From NCBI GenBank assembly GCA_964402955.1, contig CAYOEZ010000128.1, positions 1 to 13,410 on the forward strand: a DNA stretch of 13,410 bases, in the 5' to 3' direction. Both the position numbers and the translations under genes were made by a program. Numbering within the stretch: position 1 is the first letter of the stretch; each line of letters starts with the position of its first letter. The notes beneath the pieces were generated by a model. It saw only the letters and a list, made by a program, of their open reading frames with translations, was not told the DNA's origin and searched no databases. This DNA is from CAYOEZ01 sp964402955 (GTDB lineage: Bacteria > Chloroflexota > DTOL01 > DAOUCN01). This document shows, piece after piece, positions 1-6,921 of the stretch.

Positions 1-30
1 GTCCGGAGTCCTTCGGACAGTCGAGCGCAT
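1..30. repeat. Left copy of a 30-bp exact inverted repeat
   Basis: The first 30 bases are the exact reverse complement of 13303-13332. The match then decays but stays partial for about 12 more bases inward (8 of 12 by hand alignment). The repeat touches the window edge, so its true outer end cannot be seen here. It contains the motif TCCTTCGGA, which recurs as a hairpin arm at the right copy. Confidence 0.85.
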
Positions 31-100
31 TCCGCCGCGCGTGCTGCCGCGCAAAAGACGGGGCAATCAGGCTGTTTTGTGACCTCCAAGTAGCCTATCC

Positions 101-120
101 GGCGCTGGCCACATAGCGCC
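101..120. repeat. Small hairpin downstream of ilvE
   Basis: GGCGCT at 101-106 pairs with AGCGCC at 115-120 across an 8-base loop. There is no T-tract on either side, so it is not a canonical terminator. It lies in the 250-bp noncoding stretch after the ilvE stop codon. Confidence 0.35.
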
Positions 121-179
121 CCTGCTCACGTCGGGAATTACTGTTTCACTTGGGTATGGCTGGAGCAAGGTTGCCGTCT

Positions 180-216
180 GTGCGTAGGCGCAGGTCTCAG
201 ACCTGCCCCTACGCAC
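180..216. repeat. REP-like palindrome after ilvE
   Basis: Arms of 18 bases (180-197 and 199-216) are reverse complements except for one mismatch, around a single central base. The arm reads GTGCGTAGGCGCAGGTCT. Perfect or near-perfect palindromes of this length between genes are typical of REP or MITE-like dispersed repeats, and I recall similar 'GTAGGGGCAGGTCTGAGACC' elements from Chloroflexota genomes. It starts 36 bases past the ilvE stop, so it may also protect or end that transcript. There is no T-tract. Confidence 0.6.
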
Positions 217-251
217 CGTTGCGCCTGTCAAGGGACTTTGCACAGGCCTGG

Positions 252-1172
252 CTACTTGGGCCAGACGGGAGTGCACGACGCCAGGTACTTCTTGGTGCGC
301 CCGCGCACAGCATCATCGAAGACCTTGCGCAGGCGGTCTGTCAGCGGGCCGACGCCTCCGCTGCCGATCCTGCGCCGGTCAACTTCACCAATCGGGGAAA
401 TCTCAGCGGCCGTGCCGGTCATGAAGCACTCATCAGCAATGTAGAGCTCACTGCGATCCATTGTTCGCTCAACAACCTGCAGGCCCAACTCCTCTTTCGC
501 CAGTTGCATGACAAAATCGCGCGTGATGCCCTCCAGAATATTGTCGGAGACAGCGGGGGTAATCAGCACACCATCGCGGACAATGAAGAGGTTTTCGCCT
601 GTGCCTTCAGCGACATGCCCGTCGCCATTGAGCATGATGGCCTCATCATAGCCATCTTCAACAACCTCGGTCTTGGCCAGCGCCGAGTTGACGTAGATGC
701 CGGTGATCTTGGCCCGGGCCGGCGCGATGGCGTCGTCCATGCGCCGCCAGGACGACACCTTGCAGCGAGCGGCTTCAGCCGGGATATACTTGCCGATCGC
801 GGCCAGCGCCAGGCAGAAGTCATCGTCAACATTGTGCAGGCGGACGCCGACAACCTCGCCCGACTTGTAGGCAATGGGACGGAGGTACATGTCCGAGCGC
901 ACCTCAGATCGGCGCAACACCTCAAGCGTAATATCACTCAGGGCGTCAACACTGTGGTCAAGCTTGATGTGCATAATGTGGCAGGATTCATGCAAGCGTT
1001 GGTAATGCTCGCGCAGTTTGAAGACGAACAGTTGCTGCTGATCGGCGTTCCAGTAGGCGCGAATACCCTCGAACACGCCCGTGCCATAGTTGAACGCATG
1101 CGTCAGGATGCCGATTTTCGCCTCAGACTGGGGGATGAAATTGCCCTTGAAGAAGCTGTACGTTGTGGCCAT
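252..1172 (-). CDS. ilvE: Branched-chain amino acid aminotransferase (class IV, PLP-dependent)
   Basis: The 306-residue product transfers an amino group between glutamate and 2-oxo acids of leucine, isoleucine and valine in the cytoplasm, as the last step of branched-chain amino acid synthesis. Visible landmarks are the N-terminal FNYGTGVFEGIRAY stretch (27-40), the probable Schiff-base lysine K167 in VNSALAK, and the class IV signature EGTGENLF (189-196). MTGTAAEISPI (251-261) is the usual C-terminal phosphate and substrate loop. Length matches the family. The ATG start is fixed by AGGAGGT at 1178-1184, five bases upstream. The gene has its own near-consensus promoter at 1238-1266, so it is probably a single-gene transcript. 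D-amino acid aminotransferase or aminodeoxychorismate lyase are less likely given the full ilvE-type motif set. Confidence 0.93.
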   Translation of the reverse strand: MATTYSFFKGNFIPQSEAKIGILTHAFNYGTGVFEGIRAYWNADQQQLFVFKLREHYQRLHESCHIMHIKLDHSVDALSDITLEVLRRSEVRSDMYLRPIAYKSGEVVGVRLHNVDDDFCLALAAIGKYIPAEAARCKVSSWRRMDDAIAPARAKITGIYVNSALAKTEVVEDGYDEAIMLNGDGHVAEGTGENLFIVRDGVLITPAVSDNILEGITRDFVMQLAKEELGLQVVERTMDRSELYIADECFMTGTAAEISPIGEVDRRRIGSGGVGPLTDRLRKVFDDAVRGRTKKYLASCTPVWPK

Positions 1173-1237
1173 GTCTTACCTCCTGCGTATTCAGCCCGGA
1201 TGGGTCATCATTGCCCTCATCCTCGTTGCCAGTATAG

Positions 1238-1266
1238 ATTATAGCACTCTCGCCCACCTTGTGCAA
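1238..1266 (-). promoter_or_regulatory. Sigma-70-type promoter of ilvE
   Basis: On the minus strand, TTGCAC (1261-1266) and a perfect TATAAT (1238-1243) are separated by exactly 17 bases. Transcription would begin near 1230, leaving a leader of about 58 bases that contains the AGGAGGT ribosome site. I see no leader-peptide attenuator or T-box in so short a leader. Confidence 0.8.
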
Positions 1267-1299
1267 CCGGGAACGAACAATATGCGTAAAGTGATTCAA

Positions 1300-1332
1300 A
1301 GACCACCGAGGTTTCTATAACCTCGGTGGTCT
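1300..1332 (-). terminator. Terminator-like hairpin after the MMPL gene
   Basis: A perfect 14-bp stem (1300-1313 with 1319-1332) and a five-base loop lie 15 bases past the MMPL stop. On the minus strand the stem is followed by TTTG and an AT-rich stretch, so the U-tract is short. It also stands just upstream of the ilvE promoter, so it separates the two transcripts. Confidence 0.65.
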
Positions 1333-1347
1333 GACGGGAAGCGTCCC

Positions 1348-4300
1348 TTAGTTGACCCTGATCTTACCCGGCCACCAGTTTCTTTCGCCCAGATAAGCGG
1401 CAATCGCCGGCACGAGCACAGCGCGGATGATGAACGTATCCACCAGCACGCCGGCAGCCACGGCAAAGCCGACCTGGAAAAGGGTCTGGATGGGGGCTAC
1501 CATCATGGCCGCGAATGTGCCCGCCAGGATCACGCCACAGGAGGTGATGATGCCTCCCGTGTAGGCGCTGGCGATACGAATGCCCTGGCGCGTGCCGCGC
1601 CCTTCAGCCTCCTCACGCACACGCGATATCAGGAAGATGTTGTAGTCGGCGCCCAGCGCCACCAGCAGCACAAAGACCATGATTGGAATAATGTAGTTCA
1701 CGCCTTCCTGTCCCAACAGATCCTGGAAGACGAGCGTCGAGATGCCAAGCGTCGTGCCATAGCTCAGCAGTACGGTCAGCACGAGATAGAACGGCGCCAC
1801 CAGACTGCGCAGGAGCAGAATAAGCACAATGAACACGCCGATGATGGTAAAAATGGCGATCCTGCCGAAGTCACGACTCATCGTCTGCTGCACATCAGCC
1901 ATGATCACCGGCGCGCCGGCCATCACTGTTTGCAGACCGACCGCCGCGCCGGCCTCTTGCACGATCGGCAGAAGCGCCTGCACATCCTTGTTGGCCTGGG
2001 GCGAATACGGCCTCGCCTTCAGCACGAGCGGCACGCGCGTGCTCTTCCCATCCGTGGATAGAAAGTACTCCAGCAAGCTAGAGGCGCGGCTGTCGCTGAG
2101 CATGGCACGCGGCAGGAAGTGGATGGGCCTTGCCGATGTGTCTGCGGCCACACGGTTGAGTGCAGCCTGCAGGCCCGTCGCATCCTGCTTGACGCTGGCC
2201 AGAAGACGCTTCACCTCGTCGTTGAGCGGGATGTCCTTGGGCGTGAAGGTCGCCGTGGGCAGTTGGGCGCGGGCGAATGCGGTCAGTGCAGCCATGTCAT
2301 CGGCCAGACGCTGCGCCGACTTGGCCGGGTCAGGCGTGGCAGCGGCGCCGCTCTGTGCGCCGGCCAGCGCCTGCGCGTTTTGCGGCGTGAACTGAGCGGT
2401 GGGGTTCTGGGCAACGAAAACCTGGCGCAGGGCCAGCGTATCAGCGGCCAGCCCATCCACTTCCAGCTTAAGACCGGCCACAGCGGCAGCCAGATCAGCC
2501 GGAGGATTCGTCGTCATCTGCTTGCCCGCCGCATCCAGCTTAATCAGCCGGGTCACGATGCTCTGATACGCCGGGGTAGCAACGATCGTGGGGAACGCCT
2601 TGGCCAGGTCTGTGTAGTAGCCGGCGAGCAACGGCAATTGCTGGCTTGAGGCGCCCGCCAGCGACAGGAGGCCGGCTGGAGTGGCAAGCAGCTTCGACAG
2701 GTCTTGCATCTGCTGCGCCGCCAGGCCAAGCTGGTTGGTCACCAACAGCGCTTCCTGCGCTTTGGTCAGGTCGGTCGTCAGGCTCTGCATGTCGGCCAGA
2801 GCGGCCTGGAAGTTGGCTTCCTTTGCCAGGGTGGGGAATGCTTGCCCCATCTGCGTCACATAGCTGGCCAGGTTTTTCAGATCGCTCGCCATAGTCGCTG
2901 TGGCGCCGGCGGCGGTGGTCGTTGTTGTCGACGCCGCTTTGATCGTCTGCGCCAACGCCGCCATCTGCTTGCTCAGGCTATCGAGTTGATTTGCCAGTTT
3001 CCCGGCTTCCGTCAGGTGGGTCAGGCCGGCATCGACGAATTTGGTGCGCGTGACGGCTTCACGGTAGGAGACGTTGGCGGCGACGGTTTGGATGCTGCCC
3101 AGATCGGCCAAGAACGCGCTGAGATCAGCCATACGGCTGCCCTGCCCCGAGCCGGATGACTGCATGGCCTTGCTCGCATCGTCCATCGCCTTGACGAGCG
3201 CGTCCAGCCCATCGGCTGCCTGCTTGACCTGTGTGTCGACGTGGAACATGGCAGAGGTTTCATCATCGCCGGTTGGGTGCAAGACCGAGCGCACGCGCTG
3301 CACCTGCGGCGCGGCGGCCAGCAATTCGGAGAACTGGTCGATTTTGTTCACATCGTCCAGAATGTTGTCCTGTGCTGTTGTCAACAGCACGGTGACGGGC
3401 AGCAACTCGCCGCTGTCAAAGCCGCGCGCCAGCGCGTTGAAGCCCTGCACCGAATCTGTTTTGGCAGGCAACTCCGAGAGCACATCGAATATCTGATTGA
3501 TCTGCGGCAATGCCAGGTACGGGATGAGCATGGCGACGACGACGATGGTCATCACCAGACCAGAACGCGTCGTGGCGATCTCGGCGATGCGCTGCCAGAT
3601 CTTGCCGCCCTCGTGCGCCACCTCATCATGGCGCGGCCAGAACAGATAGTGGCCGACGATCGCCACCAGAGCAGGCGTCAGCGTCAGACCAGCAATCAGC
3701 GTCACAAAGACCGCCAGCGCCATCGCCGGGCCCATGGTTTTCAGCATGATGAAGTCGGCGGTTGCCATGAACACAAGGGCGACGATCACAGTTGCGGCGC
3801 TGGCGGTAATCACTGCGCCGATGGCGCTCATCGTGACCACAATCGCCTCGTCACGCGACCCTTGCCTCCCCAACTCTTCGCGGAAGCGGGATAGAATGAA
3901 CAGGCAGTAGTCGGTGCCCACGCCAAAGATGAGCACGATGATGAAGGTGTCAACAAACGACGACACCTTCCAGCCGGCCATGGCCAGATAGCCGAGCACG
4001 CCACGCGCCACCATCCATGCCAGACTGATCGTGAGCAGCGGCGCCATAGCCGCGATGGGCGAACGGTAGATGAGCAGCAGAACAATCATCACCAGGACAA
4101 CCGTGACGGCGGTCGTACGATCGACGCCTTCTAAGAGAGCGGCGCGCTGGTCGCTGCTGATGGCAGACGTGCCAGTCACGTAGACGCCCAGACCACTGGG
4201 CAGAGCGCTGTCCTTGATCTTCTGCCGGATTGTCTTGATCGCCTGCTGCGTGTCTTCCTCCATCGGCCCGGTCTTGAAGCCGACCTGCGCCAGCATCGTC

Positions 4301-4683
4301 GAGCCGTCCGGGCTGAGGAAGAGCGATTCCGTGCCCTGGCGATTGAAGAGCGACGTGATGTCTTTGGTCACATCGGGAGCGTCGGACGATGCCATCCAGT
4401 CGAGGAATGAGCGGGCAAAGGCATTGTCGGCGTCGTTCAGCCCGCCGGCGTGCGAAAAGACGAGGATGGCGCTGCCCAGGTTGCCTTCTGCCGGGAAGGC
4501 TTCGGCCAGCGCGGTCTGCGCCACGATGGACGGCGAGGTGTTGGGCAGAAATTCGGACGTCTCACTGATGGCGACGTCCTTGAGCGATGGCGCCTGCGTC
4601 ACCATCCAAACAGCGGCGAAAACCCAGGCTGCGACGATCAGGTATTTGTAGCGAATGATGAACTGGCCGAGCTGGCGGGACAT
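1348..4683 (-). CDS. MMPL/RND-family exporter with a very large helical insert
   Basis: The 1111-residue inner-membrane protein has the duplicated RND plan: TM1 at about 12-29, a periplasmic domain, TM2-6 at about 190-345, TM7 at about 376-392, a second periplasmic domain, then TM8-12 at about 940-1098. Proton-relay Asp-Tyr pairs stand in GTDY (256-259) and GADY (1011-1014), each followed by the family's (F/Y)xxSRxREE sequence. The second periplasmic domain is enlarged by an Ala/Gln/Thr-rich, mostly helical segment (about 485-850) with internal repeats; typical YdfJ-like members are about 700 residues. The family exports lipids or hydrophobic compounds using the proton gradient; no substrate can be assigned here. 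An open frame extends to 4920, but the ATG at 4683 has GGAGGAG upstream and a strong promoter at 4768-4796 that lies inside the longer frame. Confidence 0.88.
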   Translation of the reverse strand: MSRQLGQFIIRYKYLIVAAWVFAAVWMVTQAPSLKDVAISETSEFLPNTSPSIVAQTALAEAFPAEGNLGSAILVFSHAGGLNDADNAFARSFLDWMASSDAPDVTKDITSLFNRQGTESLFLSPDGSTMLAQVGFKTGPMEEDTQQAIKTIRQKIKDSALPSGLGVYVTGTSAISSDQRAALLEGVDRTTAVTVVLVMIVLLLIYRSPIAAMAPLLTISLAWMVARGVLGYLAMAGWKVSSFVDTFIIVLIFGVGTDYCLFILSRFREELGRQGSRDEAIVVTMSAIGAVITASAATVIVALVFMATADFIMLKTMGPAMALAVFVTLIAGLTLTPALVAIVGHYLFWPRHDEVAHEGGKIWQRIAEIATTRSGLVMTIVVVAMLIPYLALPQINQIFDVLSELPAKTDSVQGFNALARGFDSGELLPVTVLLTTAQDNILDDVNKIDQFSELLAAAPQVQRVRSVLHPTGDDETSAMFHVDTQVKQAADGLDALVKAMDDASKAMQSSGSGQGSRMADLSAFLADLGSIQTVAANVSYREAVTRTKFVDAGLTHLTEAGKLANQLDSLSKQMAALAQTIKAASTTTTTAAGATATMASDLKNLASYVTQMGQAFPTLAKEANFQAALADMQSLTTDLTKAQEALLVTNQLGLAAQQMQDLSKLLATPAGLLSLAGASSQQLPLLAGYYTDLAKAFPTIVATPAYQSIVTRLIKLDAAGKQMTTNPPADLAAAVAGLKLEVDGLAADTLALRQVFVAQNPTAQFTPQNAQALAGAQSGAAATPDPAKSAQRLADDMAALTAFARAQLPTATFTPKDIPLNDEVKRLLASVKQDATGLQAALNRVAADTSARPIHFLPRAMLSDSRASSLLEYFLSTDGKSTRVPLVLKARPYSPQANKDVQALLPIVQEAGAAVGLQTVMAGAPVIMADVQQTMSRDFGRIAIFTIIGVFIVLILLLRSLVAPFYLVLTVLLSYGTTLGISTLVFQDLLGQEGVNYIIPIMVFVLLVALGADYNIFLISRVREEAEGRGTRQGIRIASAYTGGIITSCGVILAGTFAAMMVAPIQTLFQVGFAVAAGVLVDTFIIRAVLVPAIAAYLGERNWWPGKIRVN

Positions 4684-4767
4684 AGGCGTCTCCTCCAACA
4701 TAAACGCACAGGCAAGGTGCGCTCTGTGCGTGTACATCTGTGCTTGAGCAACTACAGCATTTGGGTC

Positions 4768-4796
4768 ATTATAGGAAGTTGGAGGGGACGCGTCAA
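4768..4796 (-). promoter_or_regulatory. Sigma-70-type promoter of the MMPL gene
   Basis: On the minus strand, TTGACG (4791-4796) and TATAAT (4768-4773) are spaced by 17 bases. The start point would be near 4760, giving a leader of about 77 bases to the ATG at 4683. This supports the shorter MMPL protein. Confidence 0.78.
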
Positions 4797-4808
4797 GAGG
4801 GGGGACGC

Positions 4809-4840
4809 GAGGGAGACAGGGTGATGGGGAGAAGGGGGAC
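4809..4840 (+). repeat. Purine-rich degenerate octamer repeat
   Basis: Four consecutive 8-base units read GAGGGAGA, CAGGGTGA, TGGGGAGA and AGGGGGAC. The G-rich, purine-biased stretch begins earlier, near 4774. It lies just upstream of the MMPL promoter and is probably noncoding. Confidence 0.55.
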
Positions 4841-4852
4841 GAAGACGCAAGA

Positions 4853-4898
4853 ATGCCGTCAGCACTCATGCACACATCGCTGTGCCGGCTGACGGCAT
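4853..4898. repeat. Inverted repeat upstream of the MMPL promoter
   Basis: ATGCCGTCAGC at 4853-4863 pairs perfectly with 4888-4898 (11 bp). The 24-base loop itself can form GCACA/TGTGC. No T-tract follows on either strand, so its role is unknown. Confidence 0.55.
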
Positions 4899-4949
4899 AT
4901 CCCGATTGGCCGCCTGGCAAGTATTCATGATGAGAGAGGTGACGCTAGC

Positions 4950-4967
4950 ACGTGCTGCATTGCACGT
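4950..4967. repeat. Short hairpin between the micro-ORF operon and the MMPL gene
   Basis: ACGTGC (4950-4955) pairs with GCACGT (4962-4967) around a six-base loop. The surrounding 4899-4978 stretch shows no gene or other clear signal. Confidence 0.3.
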
Positions 4968-4978
4968 AAGAACAATGG

Positions 4979-5012
4979 AAAAGAGCGATGACCGAACCTC
5001 TCTACTTCGCTC
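4979..5012 (-). terminator. Possible terminator after the micro-ORFs
   Basis: On the minus strand GAGCGA (5012-5007) pairs with TCGCTC (4988-4983), followed directly by TTTT (4982-4979). The stem is only 6 bp with an 18-base loop, so strength is doubtful. Its position, 16 bases past the stop of the 33-residue micro-ORF, fits the end of that transcript. Confidence 0.4.
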
Positions 5013-5028
5013 GTTGCAGTTGTCGATG

Positions 5029-5130
5029 CTAGCCGCCACCCCATGCTGAGTTCGGCAGAATGGCGACGATGCTCATCACGATAGATGCCATGTATAGCAA
5101 AGAGATTGCCATTTGGCGAGCCCTACTCAC
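5029..5130 (-). CDS. 33-residue hydrophobic micro-protein ending in SAWGGG
   Basis: This is a short frame opening with GTG. It begins MSRARQ, continues with an almost uncharged hydrophobic stretch at residues 7-25 able to span a membrane, and ends in PNSAWGGG at the stop. AGGAGGT lies at 5139-5145, exactly 8 bases upstream of GTG. The same SD, spacing, GTG and MSR codons recur at the 11-residue frame 100 bases upstream, and both products end in SA-x-GGG. The basic N-terminus, hydrophobic core and small-residue tail recall a membrane micro-protein, a signal-peptide-like pheromone precursor or a small type I toxin; the sequence does not decide between them. It probably shares a transcript with the 316-residue membrane protein. 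Confidence 0.55.
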   Translation of the reverse strand: MSRARQMAISLLYMASIVMSIVAILPNSAWGGG

Positions 5131-5249
5131 TGTGGACCACCTCCTCTGATTTCCCGACACACGGGCCGGGGAGTAGGAAGCCTCCCGTATGCCGTTATCC
5201 ACCACCTTGAGCTGAATCCGACCTACTCACAGATCATCACCTCCTCTGA
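5121..5249 (-). repeat. Direct repeat of the SD-start region
   Basis: The stretches 5121-5150 and 5221-5250 match at about 23 of 30 positions. The identical blocks are the SD region (CACCTCCTCTGA on the plus strand) and the start codons (CCTACTCAC). The eight bases between SD and start have largely diverged, while their number is kept. Confidence 0.6.
5195..5230 (-). CDS. 11-residue micro-ORF (MSRSDSAQGGG)
   Basis: The GTG start has a perfect AGGAGGT at 5239-5245, 8 bases upstream, and stands 29 bases after the stop of the 316-residue gene. The product, MSRSDSAQGGG, looks like the downstream 33-residue peptide with its hydrophobic middle removed: both share MSR at the start and SA-x-GGG at the end. 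It may be a degenerate duplicate, a translated leader that couples the downstream frame, or a real peptide. The ATG inside the SD region stops after four codons and is not a credible start. Confidence 0.42.
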   Translation of the reverse strand: MSRSDSAQGGG

Positions 5250-5259
5250 ACCTTCGGAC

Positions 5260-6210
5260 CTAGCCCCTGGCAGGAATAGGCTCAACCTTGCCAGCCGGCC
5301 GCCACGATATCACATAGGACAATCCCAAGATTGGGCCTTGGACGTCTAGTGAAAGCAGTAATGGCCCAGCAGACGATCTATCATTCCAGCCGCCGGCGAT
5401 ACTAGCATACTCATGCTGGTGGCTCATCTTGGTCACGCCGTGCCACACGTCATACGAAGCATTGGTTACCGGAGTGTCAGGATCAAGATTCACCTTCAGT
5501 GCCAATTGCCGTGTGGGGCGTGTTATGTCCCATGCAAAGAACTCACGATCCATTCCAGTTGCCAGTTTGTCAGGCGTAATTGCAAAAGAACCAGCGATCA
5601 GTTTGTCCTGATAGTCAAACTCAGTAACCTGTCCTTTGGCCAAAGGCGGAGTGAACGTTACAACACCGACTGACTGATCATGGGACCTCTTGTAGTATTC
5701 AAACTCAATGGAAACCTTGCTTTGTTTCCGGGTGCCAAATGGAGCAACGGAGTCGGAAAACGCTGTGGCCTCGATAGTCTTCCCTTCAGGGGCCTCTCGG
5801 GCAAACATGTAGTAGTCAAGCCTCTCTACTCGATCGGCAAAGGCTCTGACGCGAAGGCTACGCCGGATCTGCATTGAGCCGTCAGGTCTAAGCCACCCAG
5901 TTACCTTCATCTCCTCGTATCCCACACCCACAAGCCTGGCATTGGCCTGATAAGCGTCGTCACGATGGTAGCTGCCACTCAGCCAGCGTGCGACGTCTCT
6001 AACTAATAATGCCACCAATACCACGGCAGCGAGGGCCAGGATGCCAAGCCAGAAGTGACGTGCCTCTGCGCTCACGTCCTGTTTGATGCTGATGACGCCT
6101 GACGACAATGAGACGAACGCGAAAAACAGCTTCCAGTGAAGGGTTCGTAGAATGAAGTCCCCCAGTTCGTTCCATCGCTCTTGCACCTCTGGTGCCTCCG
6201 TTGTGGTCAC
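5260..6210 (-). CDS. Unrecognised two-TM membrane protein with a beta-rich C-terminal domain
   Basis: The 316-residue product has a soluble N-terminus (1-25) and two hydrophobic segments (about 27-43 and 53-72) separated by a short polar turn. A soluble, beta-strand-like domain of about 230 residues follows, ending in the aromatic motif GLSYVISWRP (296-305). The hairpin arrangement would put both ends on the same side, probably the cytoplasm, given RDVAR after TM2. The start is GTG with GGGAG at 6219-6223, 8 bases upstream, the same spacing and start codon as the two micro-ORFs that follow. I do not recognise the family. Codon choice and base content look more AT-rich than the neighbours (29 of 60 G+C at 5641-5700 against 41 of 60 at 9121-9180). 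It could act as sensor, processor or immunity partner for the peptides, but that is inference from linkage only. Confidence 0.78.
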   Translation of the reverse strand: MTTTEAPEVQERWNELGDFILRTLHWKLFFAFVSLSSGVISIKQDVSAEARHFWLGILALAAVVLVALLVRDVARWLSGSYHRDDAYQANARLVGVGYEEMKVTGWLRPDGSMQIRRSLRVRAFADRVERLDYYMFAREAPEGKTIEATAFSDSVAPFGTRKQSKVSIEFEYYKRSHDQSVGVVTFTPPLAKGQVTEFDYQDKLIAGSFAITPDKLATGMDREFFAWDITRPTRQLALKVNLDPDTPVTNASYDVWHGVTKMSHQHEYASIAGGWNDRSSAGPLLLSLDVQGPILGLSYVISWRPAGKVEPIPARG

Positions 6211-6322
6211 GCAATAGACTCCCGTTGTAGACGCGATGAATGACGGACACAGCCCACATCAGCGTGAACTGGACAAAGCCAGGGAACGTATATAGGGCAA
6301 CTTGATCCGGAGGAAGAGCAAA

Positions 6323-6353
6323 GCGCCCACCTGGCCAATTCTCAGGTGAGCGC
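6323..6353. repeat. Hairpin upstream of the two-TM protein gene
   Basis: GCGCCCACCTG (6323-6333) pairs with CAGGTGAGCGC (6343-6353) with one mismatch and a 9-base loop. On the minus strand TTTGCTCTT follows, so it could be a weak terminator for upstream transcription or a leader structure for the gene at 6210. Confidence 0.45.
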
Positions 6354-6921
6354 AAGATCAGATCGGTACGCGCGGAAAACCGCTGCTGGCACGTTGGTTA
6401 GTGAGGTAGACCGAGTGGGTGCAAACAGGAATACTGCAAAGAGAACATGACTTCGTCGTCTTCTCTTCGTCCGCCAGGACAGCTTGGACAATGACATCTG
6501 GACGCAAACAGGCGTCCATGTCTCCGGAGGACAGCATACTCGAGACTCTGAAAGACACCTGTGCCACCCCCGCCGCCGCTAACGCAGAACGGCATTCGGC
6601 AACCGGCAGTGACATCTCACTGATTGAGAGCTACTCGACTTACAGTAGCCGCATATGCCCATATGGCGGATACAGTCTCTCCGTCAATGACTATAACGCA
6701 GGGTGCTTTCAAGAGTGCTTACAAAACCTTAAGATTTGTAACGGTAGCGCAAACTGACCATCGCTGTTGGGCGCGCAATGGGGGATATGGAGGTGGTTTT
6801 CACACCTATCCGCGGCATTTTTGCGTTCATCCGCGTCCCCCTGTCCTGCCCCAGGTGCTGCACATCCAGCCCCTTCAGTTCCCCCGCTCAGCTTGTGCCA
6901 CGCCGTTACAATCGTGTCGTC
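6354..6921. other. Noncoding stretch without a convincing gene
   Basis: Several short frames cross this stretch on both strands, but none has a ribosome site and a recognisable product together. Visible items are a 7-bp hairpin at 6719-6741 (TTACAAA with TTTGTAA), a CATATG-rich imperfect palindrome near 6650-6668, and the phrase ATCCGCGGCATTTTTGCGTTC followed by ATCCGCG at 6809-6836. That phrase resembles dispersed intergenic repeats of Chloroflexota-type genomes. The left part is AT-richer than the surrounding genes. Confidence 0.5.

Noticed and set aside
150..1244. Long plus-strand open frame (364 codons) opposite ilvE
   Set aside because: It is antisense to a clear aminotransferase with promoter and SD. 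Its product is Arg/Ala/His-rich without motifs, as expected from a GC-rich shadow frame.
4684..4920. N-terminal extension of the MMPL protein by 79 residues
   Set aside because: The extension covers a promoter, an octamer repeat and a hairpin, and it translates to Ser/Pro-rich text. The ATG at 4683 has a good SD just before TM1.
5999..6355. 118-codon minus-strand frame overlapping the two-TM gene
   Set aside because: It would start with TTG inside a hairpin, has no SD, and mostly overlaps the better frame.
6361..6430. tRNA-like text in the noncoding stretch
   Set aside because: No cloverleaf with a proper T-arm or acceptor stem could be formed by hand.
6682..6710. TTGACG on the minus strand as a promoter for the two-TM gene
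   Set aside because: No acceptable -10 element at 16-18 bases, and it is over 400 bases from the start codon.
6358..6757. Short frames on both strands in the noncoding stretch (85 and 112 codons)
   Set aside because: They have no SD and no recognisable motifs, and they overlap each other on opposite strands. Cysteine-rich text does not match a known family.
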